Below, piece after piece: positions 1 to 7,420 of a DNA stretch of 64,000 nucleotides. The position numbers and the translations under genes are program-made. The notes beneath the pieces are model-generated. The model was not told the origin of the DNA, made no database searches, and saw only the letters and a list, made by a program, of their open reading frames with translations. Source of the stretch: Micromonospora haikouensis (GTDB lineage: Bacteria; Actinomycetota; Actinomycetes; Mycobacteriales; Micromonosporaceae); the NCBI RefSeq assembly GCF_900091595.1, contig NZ_FMCW01000004.1, forward strand, positions 186,001 to 250,000, written 5' to 3'. How positions within the stretch are numbered: position 1 is the stretch's first letter; every line of letters begins with the position of its first letter.

Positions 1-665
1 GGTTCGGCGACAACGACCGGCTCGCCGCCCTCGTCGCCGCCCTCGTCCACGCCGAGCTGCTGGTGCTGCTCTCCGACGTCGACGCCCTCTGGACCGGCGA
101 CCCGGCCCGGCCCGAGTCGACCCGGATCACCGACGTCCGCGACGAACGCGACCTGGCCGGCGTGCAGATCGGCGGGGCCGGGCGGGCCGGCGTCGGCACC
201 GGCGGCATGGTCACCAAGGTCGAGGCGGCCCGGATCGCCACCGGCTTCGGCATCCCCGTGGTGCTCACCGCCGCCGGACTGGCCGCCGCCGCGCTGGCCG
301 GCGACGAGGTCGGCACCCTGTTCCACGCCGAGCGCAGACGCCCGACCGCCCGGCTGTTCTGGCTGGCCCACGCCACCACCCCGCGCGGCCGGCTGCACCT
401 CGACGCGGGCGCGGTGGCCGCCGTGGTGGGGCGGCGCAAGTCGCTGCTGCCGGCCGGGATCACCGCCGTCGACGGGGCGTTCACCGCCGGCGACCCCGTC
501 GACCTGGTCGACGCGGGGGGCGCGCCGGTGGCCCGGGGGCTGGTCAACTACGACGCCGTGGAGCTGCCGGGGCTGCTCGGCCGCTCGACGGGCGAGCTGG
601 CGGCTGCGCTCGGGCCGGCGTACGAACGTGAGGTCGTCCACCGCGACGACCTGGTGCTGCTGTAA
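1..665 (+). CDS. proB: Glutamate 5-kinase, C-terminal part (5' end outside window)
   Basis: This gene catalyses ATP-dependent phosphorylation of L-glutamate, the first step of proline synthesis, in the cytosol. The open frame enters from the left edge; its first codon in the window is at base 3. The opening residues FGDNDRLAALVA and LLSDVDALWTGDP are the amino-acid-kinase signature of ProB. GVGTGGMVTKVEAARIA follows and is also typical. From about position 340 the protein becomes a PUA-like domain (GRLHLDAGAV, LLPAGITAVDGAF), as in full-length bacterial ProB. It ends with TAA at 663-665. It is followed by a palindromic repeat and then proA, so the pair is probably one transcription unit. Confidence 0.95.
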   Translation, partial: FGDNDRLAALVAALVHAELLVLLSDVDALWTGDPARPESTRITDVRDERDLAGVQIGGAGRAGVGTGGMVTKVEAARIATGFGIPVVLTAAGLAAAALAGDEVGTLFHAERRRPTARLFWLAHATTPRGRLHLDAGAVAAVVGRRKSLLPAGITAVDGAFTAGDPVDLVDAGGAPVARGLVNYDAVELPGLLGRSTGELAAALGPAYEREVVHRDDLVLL

Positions 666-715
666 GCAGGGGCCCCCTGTTAACGCATTCTGTTGTACAG
701 GGGTCCCTTCCTAAC
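666..715 (-). repeat. GTTAAC-family intergenic element, copy 1
   Basis: This is one of seven related ~50-bp elements in the window. Read on the minus strand it has AGGAAGGGACCCC at one end, the invariant core GCGTTAAC, and AGGGGGCCCC at the other end. It begins one base after the proB stop and ends just before the proA ribosome-binding site. Its central 34 bases match copy 4 (17389-17441) exactly, although the two lie 17 kb apart. It contains a CCCCTGT/ACAGGGG hairpin (674-680/697-703). Confidence 0.9.
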
Positions 716-734
716 ACCGTGAGGAGTGAGCTGG

Positions 735-1979
735 ATGAGCGTCGTCGAGCAGGCCAGGCGGGCCCGGGGCGCGGCGGAGGCCCTGGCGGTCGCCACGCGC
801 ACCACCAAGGACGCCGCACTGGTGGCGATGGCCGACGCGCTGGTCGCGCGTACCCCCGAGATCGTGACCGCGAACGCGGCGGACCTGGCGGCCGGGCGGG
901 AGGCCGGGCTGAGCGCGGCCATCCTGGACCGGCTCGCGCTCGACGCCGCGCGGGTGGCGGGCATCGCCGAGGCGCTGCGCGAGATGGCCGCGCTGCCCGA
1001 CCCGGTCGGCGAGGTGGTACGCGGCTCGACCCTGCCCAACGGGCTGGAGCTGCGGCAGGTCCGGGTGCCGTTCGGGGTGGTCGGGATCATCTACGAGGCC
1101 CGCCCGAACGTGACCGTGGACGCCGCCGGGATCTGCCTGAAGTCGGGCAACGCGGCGCTGCTGCGCGGCTCCGGCTCGGCGGCGCACTCCAACGCGGCCC
1201 TGGTGGCGGTGCTGCGCGACGCGGTCGCCTCGGCCGGCCTGCCGGCGGACGCCGTGCAGCTGCTCGACGCCAGCTCCCGCGACTCGGTCAAGGAGCTGAT
1301 GCGGGCGCGCGGCCTGGTCGACGTGCTGATCCCGCGCGGCGGGGCGTCGCTGATCCGCACCGTCGTGGAGGAGTCGACGGTGCCGGTGATCGAGACGGGG
1401 GTCGGCAACTGCCACGTGTACGTCGACGCCGCCGCCGACCTCGCCAAGGCCGTCGCGATCACCCTGAACGCCAAGACCCAGCGCCTGTCGACCTGCAACA
1501 CCGCCGAGTCGCTGCTGGTGCACGCCTCCGTCGCGGACGCGTTCCTGCCGGCGGTGCTGGCCGCGTTCGCCGAGGCCGGGGTGACGGTGCACGGCTCGCC
1601 GGAGGTCGCCGCGTACTCGTCGGCGGTGGTGCCGGCGACCGACGAGGACTTCGCCACGGAATACCTGTCGGCGGACATCTCCGTCGCCGTCGTCGACTCG
1701 CTCGACGCGGCGGTGGCGCACATCCGCCGGTACGGCACGGGGCACACCGAGGCGATCGTCACCGACTCCCAGTCGGCGGCCCGCGAGTTCGTGGCCCGAG
1801 TCGACGCGGCGGCGGTGATGGTCAACGCCTCGACCCGGTTCACCGACGGCGGCGAGTTCGGCTTCGGCGCGGAGATCGGCATCTCGACGCAGAAGCTGCA
1901 CGCCCGGGGGCCGATGGGCCTGCCGGAGCTGACGAGCACGAAGTACGTGGTGACGGGCGACGGCCACCTGCGGGGGTAG
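735..1979 (+). CDS. proA: Gamma-glutamyl phosphate reductase
   Basis: This NADPH-dependent reductase converts glutamate 5-phosphate to the semialdehyde, the second step of proline synthesis. The 414-residue length is normal for the family. It carries the conserved [14 protein letters not shown] segment, and the catalytic cysteine lies in [32 protein letters not shown] near the C-terminus is also a ProA hallmark. The ATG at 735 is chosen because GAGGAG at 721-726 sits eight bases upstream; a GTG at 726 overlaps that Shine-Dalgarno and is less likely. It lies directly after proB, separated only by a repeat element. A second element of the same family begins just after its stop codon. Confidence 0.97.
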   Translation: MSVVEQARRARGAAEALAVATRTTKDAALVAMADALVARTPEIVTANAADLAAGREAGLSAAILDRLALDAARVAGIAEALREMAALPDPVGEVVRGSTLPNGLELRQVRVPFGVVGIIYEARPNVTVDAAGICLKSGNAALLRGSGSAAHSNAALVAVLRDAVASAGLPADAVQLLDASSRDSVKELMRARGLVDVLIPRGGASLIRTVVEESTVPVIETGVGNCHVYVDAAADLAKAVAITLNAKTQRLSTCNTAESLLVHASVADAFLPAVLAAFAEAGVTVHGSPEVAAYSSAVVPATDEDFATEYLSADISVAVVDSLDAAVAHIRRYGTGHTEAIVTDSQSAAREFVARVDAAAVMVNASTRFTDGGEFGFGAEIGISTQKLHARGPMGLPELTSTKYVVTGDGHLRG

Positions 1980-1981
1980 GT

Positions 1982-2035
1982 GTAAGGAGGGGCCCCTTGT
2001 TAACGCATACGGTAGAGAGGGGTTCCCTTCTCACC
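1982..2035 (-). repeat. GTTAAC-family intergenic element, copy 2
   Basis: Same family as 666-715 and in the same orientation. It has AGAAGGGAACCCCTC, the core ATGCGTTAACAAGGGG and a GGGGCCCCTCCTTAC end when read on the minus strand. It lies between the convergent proA and the minus-strand prenyltransferase-like gene. A bidirectional transcription terminator role is therefore plausible here. Confidence 0.9.
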
Positions 2036-2070
2036 CCGCTGGGCGGAGCCCGAGGCAGGCGGCGGGCCGG

Positions 2071-2952
2071 TCAGCGGCAGGCGCGGATCGCCGCCAGGGT
2101 GGTGTGCACGTCGAACTGGTGGCCGTCGTCGCTCTCCCAGCCGCCGTCGCTGCGCTGGGTCTCGGCCAACCGGCGGCGGGCCGCGACCAGCGTCCAGTGC
2201 TGCTCGTCGACGCCGACCCGCCGCAGGGCGGCGGCCAGCGACGCCGCGTTGGCCGGGGAGAGCTTCGGCATCCGGTCGGCCAGCGACACCTGGATCCGGG
2301 CCGACTCGTAGAACAGTTCCTGCTGGTGGAAGACCGCCGCGCTGAGCCAGCCGACGGCCAGGTACGACGGGAAGGTGCCGTCCGGCTGGAGCTGCCCGGC
2401 GAGGGCCTGAACGGCGGTCTGCACCACGCCCTGGTAGGCGCTGCCGGCGTACGCTCCGGCGGCCTGGTCGGGTGGTCCGGCCGGCCAGCGGGGGTCGGGT
2501 GAGTGTGCCGCGCGGCGGCCGGGCGCGGCGTGCCGCGCGTCCAGGTCGGCGACGGTGAGCCAGAAGGTGACGGTGGCGGTCAGGTACAGCCGCGCCTCGG
2601 GGTCGCCGGGCCTGGCCCACCAGGGGGCGTCGTCGGCGAGGGCGGGATCCTCCTCCCAGCCGCCGTCGGCCTGCTGCCGGGACGCCAACCAGTCCAGCGC
2701 CCGGCGGGCGGCGGGCCGGCCGAGAGCACCGAGGTCGTCCAGCTCGGCGAGGCGGAAGCAGGTGGCGTCGACCGAGGCGACGTCGGCGCCCCAGACGGCG
2801 GGCCAGCCGCCGGTGGGAGTCTGCCCCACCTCGGCGCTGTCGAGCAGTTCCGGCGACGGTGCCGCGCCGGCCCGCAGCCAGGACAGCCGGGCCCGTTCCA
2901 CCGCGTCACCGTGCGCCACCACGAACCCGATCGCGGCGTCCAAGTCGACCAC
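2071..2952 (-). CDS. Prenyltransferase/squalene-oxidase-repeat protein (terpene-cyclase-like toroid)
   Basis: The protein has 293 residues and no signal peptide. It contains repeated QW-like motifs of the alpha/alpha-toroid fold shared by squalene-hopene cyclases and protein prenyltransferases: QTPTGGWPAVWG, RQQADGGWEEDP, LQPDGTFPSYLA and QRSDGGWESDDG. The DxDD motif of type II cyclases and a prenyltransferase zinc site are not evident, so catalysis cannot be assumed. It may be a scaffold or a divergent cyclase. The start is a GTG at 2952 without a clear Shine-Dalgarno. It is flanked on both sides by GTTAAC-family repeats and shares the strand of moeZ upstream. No isoprenoid genes are nearby, so the substrate is unknown. 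Confidence 0.75.
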   Translation of the reverse strand: MVDLDAAIGFVVAHGDAVERARLSWLRAGAAPSPELLDSAEVGQTPTGGWPAVWGADVASVDATCFRLAELDDLGALGRPAARRALDWLASRQQADGGWEEDPALADDAPWWARPGDPEARLYLTATVTFWLTVADLDARHAAPGRRAAHSPDPRWPAGPPDQAAGAYAGSAYQGVVQTAVQALAGQLQPDGTFPSYLAVGWLSAAVFHQQELFYESARIQVSLADRMPKLSPANAASLAAALRRVGVDEQHWTLVAARRRLAETQRSDGGWESDDGHQFDVHTTLAAIRACR

Positions 2953-3065
2953 GGCAGGAACGCTACCGACGCAAACGCGATCCCACCTCGGATGGTCGGC
3001 CGGGCGACACTGGGCGAGCAGGTGCCAACGGTGGGCGAGCAGGTGCCGCCGACCGGCGGGTGGGT

Positions 3066-3118
3066 GTGAGAAGGGGCCCCTTCTCTGCCGAAAGCGTTAA
3101 GAAGGGGCCCTTCCTTGC
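3066..3118 (+). repeat. GTTAAC-family intergenic element, copy 3
   Basis: This copy is in the opposite orientation to copies 1 and 2. It has GAGAAGGGGCCCCTTCTC, a perfect palindrome, at the left. The core is AAAGCGTTAAGA, with one deviation from GTTAAC. The right arm is AAGGGGCCCTTCCTTGC. It sits between moeZ (its stop lies 18 bases to the right, gene on the minus strand) and the downstream prenyltransferase-like gene. Confidence 0.9.
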
Positions 3119-3135
3119 ACTCAGCCCGGTCGTGC

Positions 3136-4317
3136 TCAGTACGCGGGGAGCGAGGGGTCGATCTGCTTGATCCAGGACAGGACGCCGCCCTGGACGTGCA
3201 CCGCGTCGCGGAAGCCGGCCGCCTTGAGCGCGGCGAGCGCCTCGGCGGAGCGGACGCCGGACTTGCAGTGCAGCACGATCTGCCTGTCCTGCGGCAGCTT
3301 CGCCAGCGCCTCGCCGGAGATGATCTCGCCCTTGGGGATGAGCGTCGAGCCGGGGATCCGGACGATCTCATACTCGGCGGGCTCGCGGACGTCGACGAGG
3401 AAGATGTCCTTGCCGGCGTCCTGCCACTCCTTCAGCTCGGCCGCGGTGATGGTCGCGTCGACCACCGCCTCCTGGGCCTCCTCGGAGACCGCGCCGCAGA
3501 AGTCCTCGTAGTCCTCCAACAGGTCGGTGACCGTCGGGTTCTCGCCGCAGAGCACGCAGTTCGGGTCCTTCCGGACCTTGATCTTGCGGTAGCTCATCTC
3601 CAGGGCGTCGTAGACCATCAGCCGGCCGACCAGCGGCTCACCGATGCCGGCGAGCAGCTTGATCGCCTCGTTGACCTGGATCGAGCCGATCGACGCGCAG
3701 AGCACGCCGAGCACGCCGCCCTCGGCGCAGGAGGGGACCATGCCGGGCGGCGGGGGCTCCGGGTAGAGGCAGCGGTAGCAGGGGCCGTGCTCGGCCCAGA
3801 ACACCGACGCCTGGCCGTCGAACCGGTAGATCGACCCCCAGACGTACGGCTTGCCGAGCAGCACCGCCGCGTCGTTGACCATGTAGCGGGTGGCGAAGTT
3901 GTCGGTGCCGTCGACGATCAGGTCGTAGCCGGAGAAGATTTCCCGCACGTTGTCGCGGTCCAGCGCGGTGTTGTGGATCTCCACGTTGACCAGCGGGTTG
4001 ATCTCGCGGATCGACGCGGCGGCGGACTCGGCCTTGGACCGGCCGACGTCGGAGACGCCGTGGATGACCTGCCGCTGGAGGTTGGACTCGTCGACGGTGT
4101 CGAAGTCGATGATGCCGAGCGTCCCGACGCCCGCCGCGGCCAGGTAGAGCAAGGCCGGCGAGCCGAGACCGCCGGCGCCCACACAGAGCACCCGGGCGTT
4201 CTTCAGCCGCTTCTGCCCCTCGACCCCGACGTCGGGGATGATCAGGTGGCGCGAGTAGCGGCGGATCTCGTCAACGGTCAGCTCGGCGGCGGGCTCGACG
4301 AGCGGGGGCAACGACAC
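3136..4317 (-). CDS. moeZ: MoeZ: sulfur-carrier adenylyltransferase/sulfurtransferase
   Basis: This fused MoeB/ThiF plus rhodanese protein adenylates the C-terminus of ubiquitin-like sulfur carriers such as MoaD, ThiS or CysO-type proteins and then sulfurates them. It serves molybdopterin and related sulfur pathways. The nucleotide site CVGAGGLGSPALL is at residues 45-57. Zinc cysteines lie in CYRCLYPEP and CVLCGENP. The C-terminal rhodanese domain has the active-site loop LHCKSGVRSAEAL. The GTG at 4317 is chosen because GGGGAG (4324-4329) is six bases upstream and the protein then begins SLPPLVEPAAELTVDE as in homologues; 26 extra in-frame upstream codons are rejected. Length is 393 residues. 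It is next to DUF3152 genes, as moeZ (Rv3206c) is in Mycobacterium tuberculosis. Confidence 0.95.
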   Translation of the reverse strand: MSLPPLVEPAAELTVDEIRRYSRHLIIPDVGVEGQKRLKNARVLCVGAGGLGSPALLYLAAAGVGTLGIIDFDTVDESNLQRQVIHGVSDVGRSKAESAAASIREINPLVNVEIHNTALDRDNVREIFSGYDLIVDGTDNFATRYMVNDAAVLLGKPYVWGSIYRFDGQASVFWAEHGPCYRCLYPEPPPPGMVPSCAEGGVLGVLCASIGSIQVNEAIKLLAGIGEPLVGRLMVYDALEMSYRKIKVRKDPNCVLCGENPTVTDLLEDYEDFCGAVSEEAQEAVVDATITAAELKEWQDAGKDIFLVDVREPAEYEIVRIPGSTLIPKGEIISGEALAKLPQDRQIVLHCKSGVRSAEALAALKAAGFRDAVHVQGGVLSWIKQIDPSLPAY

Positions 4318-4423
4318 GGTGGACTCCCCGGGATCGGCGTGGGTGACGAGCCATTGTCGCTCGCCGAACCGCCGATCGGCCATGAGCAGGGACACCCGCC
4401 CGACATGCGGGAGCGGGAATAAC

Positions 4424-5368
4424 TCAGGTGCCCGGGGTCGGCTCCCCCGCGTACCGCTTGCCGTCGAGGTAGGGCCAGGGGTTGGCGACGCAGCCGTCGA
4501 GGCCGTACGTCTGCTGCTGCATCACCGGCGCGGGCTCGCCCGGCCCCGGGCAGGCTTCGTGCAGCTCGCCGAGCTCGTGCCCGACCTCGTGGTTGACCAC
4601 GTACGCGCGGTAGACGTCCAACGGGGCGCCGTAGTCCGGGACCGCCTCCATCCACCGGGCCAGGTTGATGATCACCTGGCCGGGCAGGCGGCAGGAGGTG
4701 TACCGCTCGGTGCGCAGCCCGCCGAGCGCGCACATCCGCTCGGAGGTGACGGGGGTCGCCAGGTAGACGGTGAAATCCGCCTCGGGTGCGGAAACGTCGG
4801 GGGTGTCGGGGGTGTCGGGGGCGGCGTCGGCGGAGGGGGCGGCGGCGGCCTCCGGGTCGGCGGCGGGCTCCGGGCCGGCGGGGGCGGCGGGCCCGGCCAC
4901 CCGTTGCAGGCGCAGGTCGCCCGAGGCTATCCAGCTGCGCGGGTCGCCCAGCGCCTCGTCGACCACGGCGGCGAACGCGTCCGGGTCCTGGCCGGTGTCC
5001 CGCTCGACGAGCACCCGGTAGCGGCGCACCGGCCCGCCCGTGCCCTGGACCGGGGACTGACCCGCGGCGGCAGTGAACCGGCCGGGTCCGCTGGTCGGCC
5101 AGCCGCCCGACCGCCCCGGGGCGGCCCGCTCGGCCCGGCCGTCCTGGTCGGCCCGGTCTCCCTGCGCGGCCCCGACGCGGTGGTCGCCCGCCCCGGCCCC
5201 CGCCCCGCCGGGGTCCGCCCCCGGCCCGGTCGGCGGCACCGCGCCGAGGACCAGGAGCGCGGCGGCGGCGACGGCGACCAGGGCGGACAGGCCGCCGAGC
5301 GCCGTACGGGAGCGCGAGCGACCCGGCCGCCGGGGGCGGTACGCCCCGGATGGGGAGAGGGTAGTCAC
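4424..5368 (-). CDS. DUF3152 membrane-anchored metalloprotease-like protein, copy A
   Basis: The protein has 314 residues. The N-terminus is basic and followed by one membrane segment (about 24-44), then a Pro/Ala-rich linker, then a DUF3152 domain outside the cell. The domain carries VVNHEVGHELGELHE, an HEXXH zinc-protease-like motif with a third histidine, plus AVPDYGAPLDVYRAYV and GCVANPWPYLDGKRYAG, which are shared with copy B at 5461-6396. Peptidase activity is inferred from the motif only. The start is a GTG at 5368. CAGGCT just upstream resembles a -10 box six bases before the start, so the message may be leaderless. An Ala/Glu/Pro-rich insert (roughly residues 175-205) is absent from copy B. 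Confidence 0.85.
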   Translation of the reverse strand: MTTLSPSGAYRPRRPGRSRSRTALGGLSALVAVAAAALLVLGAVPPTGPGADPGGAGAGAGDHRVGAAQGDRADQDGRAERAAPGRSGGWPTSGPGRFTAAAGQSPVQGTGGPVRRYRVLVERDTGQDPDAFAAVVDEALGDPRSWIASGDLRLQRVAGPAAPAGPEPAADPEAAAAPSADAAPDTPDTPDVSAPEADFTVYLATPVTSERMCALGGLRTERYTSCRLPGQVIINLARWMEAVPDYGAPLDVYRAYVVNHEVGHELGELHEACPGPGEPAPVMQQQTYGLDGCVANPWPYLDGKRYAGEPTPGT

Positions 5369-5460
5369 CCCGTCAGCCTGACAGACAAAACGCGCTCAAC
5401 TGCGCTTTTGCTGCCCTCAGCGCGAAAAGCCCTCGCCTTTCCCGGCGCGCCGCGCCCCGG

Positions 5461-6396
5461 TCACAGCGGCGGGCCGGCGTAGCGGCGGCCGTCCCGGTAC
5501 GGCCACGGGTTGGCCACGCAGCCGTTGAGGAAGAGGGTCTGCTGCATCATCACCGGCGCCGGCCGGCCCGGCTTCGGGCAGCGCTCGTGCCCGTGCCCCA
5601 ACTGGTGCCCGACCTCGTGGTTCACCACGTACGTCCGATAGACCGCCAGCGGCACCCCGGCGTCGACGAAGTGCGGCACCGACAGCCGCCACCGGTCCAG
5701 GTTGATGATCACTTTCCCGGGCGCGCGGCAGGAGGTGTAGGGCCGCCCGCCCACCCGGATGTCGACCCCGCCGGCCGCGCACATCCGCCCCGCCGTGCCG
5801 GCCGTGGCCAGGTAGACCGTGAAGTCGTGCCGGGCCGCGCCGGGCACCCGTTGCAGCCGCAGCCGGCCGCTGTCCACCCAGCTCCCCGGCCCCGCCAGCG
5901 CCTCCTGCACCGCCGTGCCGAAGTCGCCCACGTCCTCGCCGGCCTCCCGTTCCACCGCCACCCGGTAGCGGCGCAGCGCGCCGGCCGCGCCGAGCACCGC
6001 GCCGGGGCGGTCGTCGTACCGGAAGCCGCCCCCGCCGGCCGACGGCACGGGCCCCGGGATCCGCAGCACCGGGGACGCGCCGGGCGCCGGCGGGGAGCCG
6101 GTGTCGACGGGCGGGGGACCGCCGAATGCCGCCGCCGGGGGGCCGCCGGGGCTCGGCGACGCCGCCGGGAGGGCCACGCCGCCCGCCGGGGCCGGCGTGC
6201 GGGCCGCCTGGTCGACGGCCAGCGCCTCGACGTCGGTCGGGGGACCGTCGCCTGTCGGGGGCCGGGCCGTCAGCAGGACCGCGCCGGCCAGGACGCACCC
6301 GGCGAGGGCGGCCACCGACAGCAGGGTACGCCGTCGGACGGCAGGGGCTGCGGGGGAATTCGGGCGGGAAGCGCGACGAGGCAGGAATCCGGGCAT
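5461..6396 (-). CDS. DUF3152 membrane-anchored metalloprotease-like protein, copy B
   Basis: This 311-residue paralogue lies directly upstream of copy A in the same orientation. It has a basic N-terminus, one membrane segment (roughly 22-44) and a Pro/Gly-rich linker. The DUF3152 domain is exported and contains HEVGHQLGHGHERCPKPG and MMQQTLFLNGCVANPWPY. The HEXXH plus downstream histidine suggests a zinc site, but function is not established. The start ATG at 6396 is only five bases after the stop of the alpha/beta hydrolase gene, so the two are almost certainly cotranscribed. The pair looks like a tandem duplication followed by divergence of the linker. Confidence 0.85.
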   Translation of the reverse strand: MPGFLPRRASRPNSPAAPAVRRRTLLSVAALAGCVLAGAVLLTARPPTGDGPPTDVEALAVDQAARTPAPAGGVALPAASPSPGGPPAAAFGGPPPVDTGSPPAPGASPVLRIPGPVPSAGGGGFRYDDRPGAVLGAAGALRRYRVAVEREAGEDVGDFGTAVQEALAGPGSWVDSGRLRLQRVPGAARHDFTVYLATAGTAGRMCAAGGVDIRVGGRPYTSCRAPGKVIINLDRWRLSVPHFVDAGVPLAVYRTYVVNHEVGHQLGHGHERCPKPGRPAPVMMQQTLFLNGCVANPWPYRDGRRYAGPPL

Positions 6397-6401
6397 CCCG
6401 G

Positions 6402-7376
6402 TCAGGATGCCACGTCACGGACCGTCACGGGGTTCGCCACTTCGTCGAGCAACCCGAGCACCGCGCGGGCCACCGTGCGGGGCACCTCCAGCTGGGCCAC
6501 GTGCCCCACGCCGCGCAGCATCAACAGCCGGCTGTCCGGGATCACCCGGGCGGCCTGCGGCGCCACCCGCACGTCGACCAGCCGGTCCTCGGACCCGCCG
6601 ATCACCAGCGTCGGCACCCGCACCGCCGCGGCGAGCCGCCACAGCGACTCCGGCCCCCGCAGGTACGAACGCAGGAAGCTGGAGACCAGGCCGCGGAAGG
6701 TGCGCACGTACACGGAGGCGTAGTGCGCGGCCTGGTAGCGCAGCAGGATCTCCTCCAGCGCCTCCTGCCGGCGCTGCTCGCTGATCCGGGTCAGGTCGGC
6801 CACGCAGGACTCCATCACCTGCTGCGCCATCACCTTCGGGTCCAGCCGGGCCAACTGCCAGCCGACGAGCCGTTCCCCGCGCGGCACGGCCAGCAGGGGC
6901 AGCATCCGGCCCTGCAACGAGCGGCGGAAGTCCAGGAAGGGCAGCGCCGGGGAGATCAGGGTCAGCGTGCGTACCAGGTCCGGGCGCAGCGCGGCGACCC
7001 GCACCGAGACCGCCCCGCCCAGCGAGTTGCCGAGCAGGTGCACCGGCCCCCGGCCGGAGTGCTCGATCCAGCGGACCACGTGCTCGGCGAACGCGGGGAC
7101 CGTGTAGCGCCGGCTCGGCTCGCTGTGCCCGAACCCCGGCAGGTCGATGGCCTGGCCGTCGAGCCGGTCGGCGAGCAGCCCGGCCAGGTCGGTCCAGTTC
7201 TGCGACGACCCGCCGAGGCCGTGGACGTAGAGCGCCGGCTCGGCCCCGGCGGCGGTGGCCGGGGTGTCCCGGACGTAGGTGACGGAGCCGTCGAGGCGTA
7301 CCTCCCGACCGGGCCACGGCGGCGGGGTCCCGTGCGGGGGCAGGTGGTGGTCCGGCCCGAGGATGGCGGCTTTCAT
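6402..7376 (-). CDS. Alpha/beta-fold hydrolase
   Basis: The protein has 324 residues and is probably cytosolic. It has the oxyanion segment YVHGLGGSSQNW, the nucleophile elbow LLGNSLGGAVS (Ser in G-N-S-L-G), an acid in VIGGSEDRLVDV and the catalytic histidine in RGVGHVAQLE. The substrate is unknown; the family includes esterases, lipases and C-C hydrolases. The chosen ATG at 7376 begins MKAAILGPDHH. The open frame continues far upstream, but that part is antisense to the real disordered-protein gene and is rejected. The gene ends five bases before DUF3152 copy B and starts 44 bases after the disordered-protein gene, suggesting one long minus-strand unit. Confidence 0.9.
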   Translation of the reverse strand: MKAAILGPDHHLPPHGTPPPWPGREVRLDGSVTYVRDTPATAAGAEPALYVHGLGGSSQNWTDLAGLLADRLDGQAIDLPGFGHSEPSRRYTVPAFAEHVVRWIEHSGRGPVHLLGNSLGGAVSVRVAALRPDLVRTLTLISPALPFLDFRRSLQGRMLPLLAVPRGERLVGWQLARLDPKVMAQQVMESCVADLTRISEQRRQEALEEILLRYQAAHYASVYVRTFRGLVSSFLRSYLRGPESLWRLAAAVRVPTLVIGGSEDRLVDVRVAPQAARVIPDSRLLMLRGVGHVAQLEVPRTVARAVLGLLDEVANPVTVRDVAS

Positions 7377-7420
7377 GGCACCAAGTCTGCCCGCGCCGCC
7401 GGCGTCCCGCCCGCCGTCGG

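Noticed and set aside
711..1967. Long minus-strand open frame opposite proA
   Set aside because: His/Arg/Val-rich shadow of the conserved proA frame.
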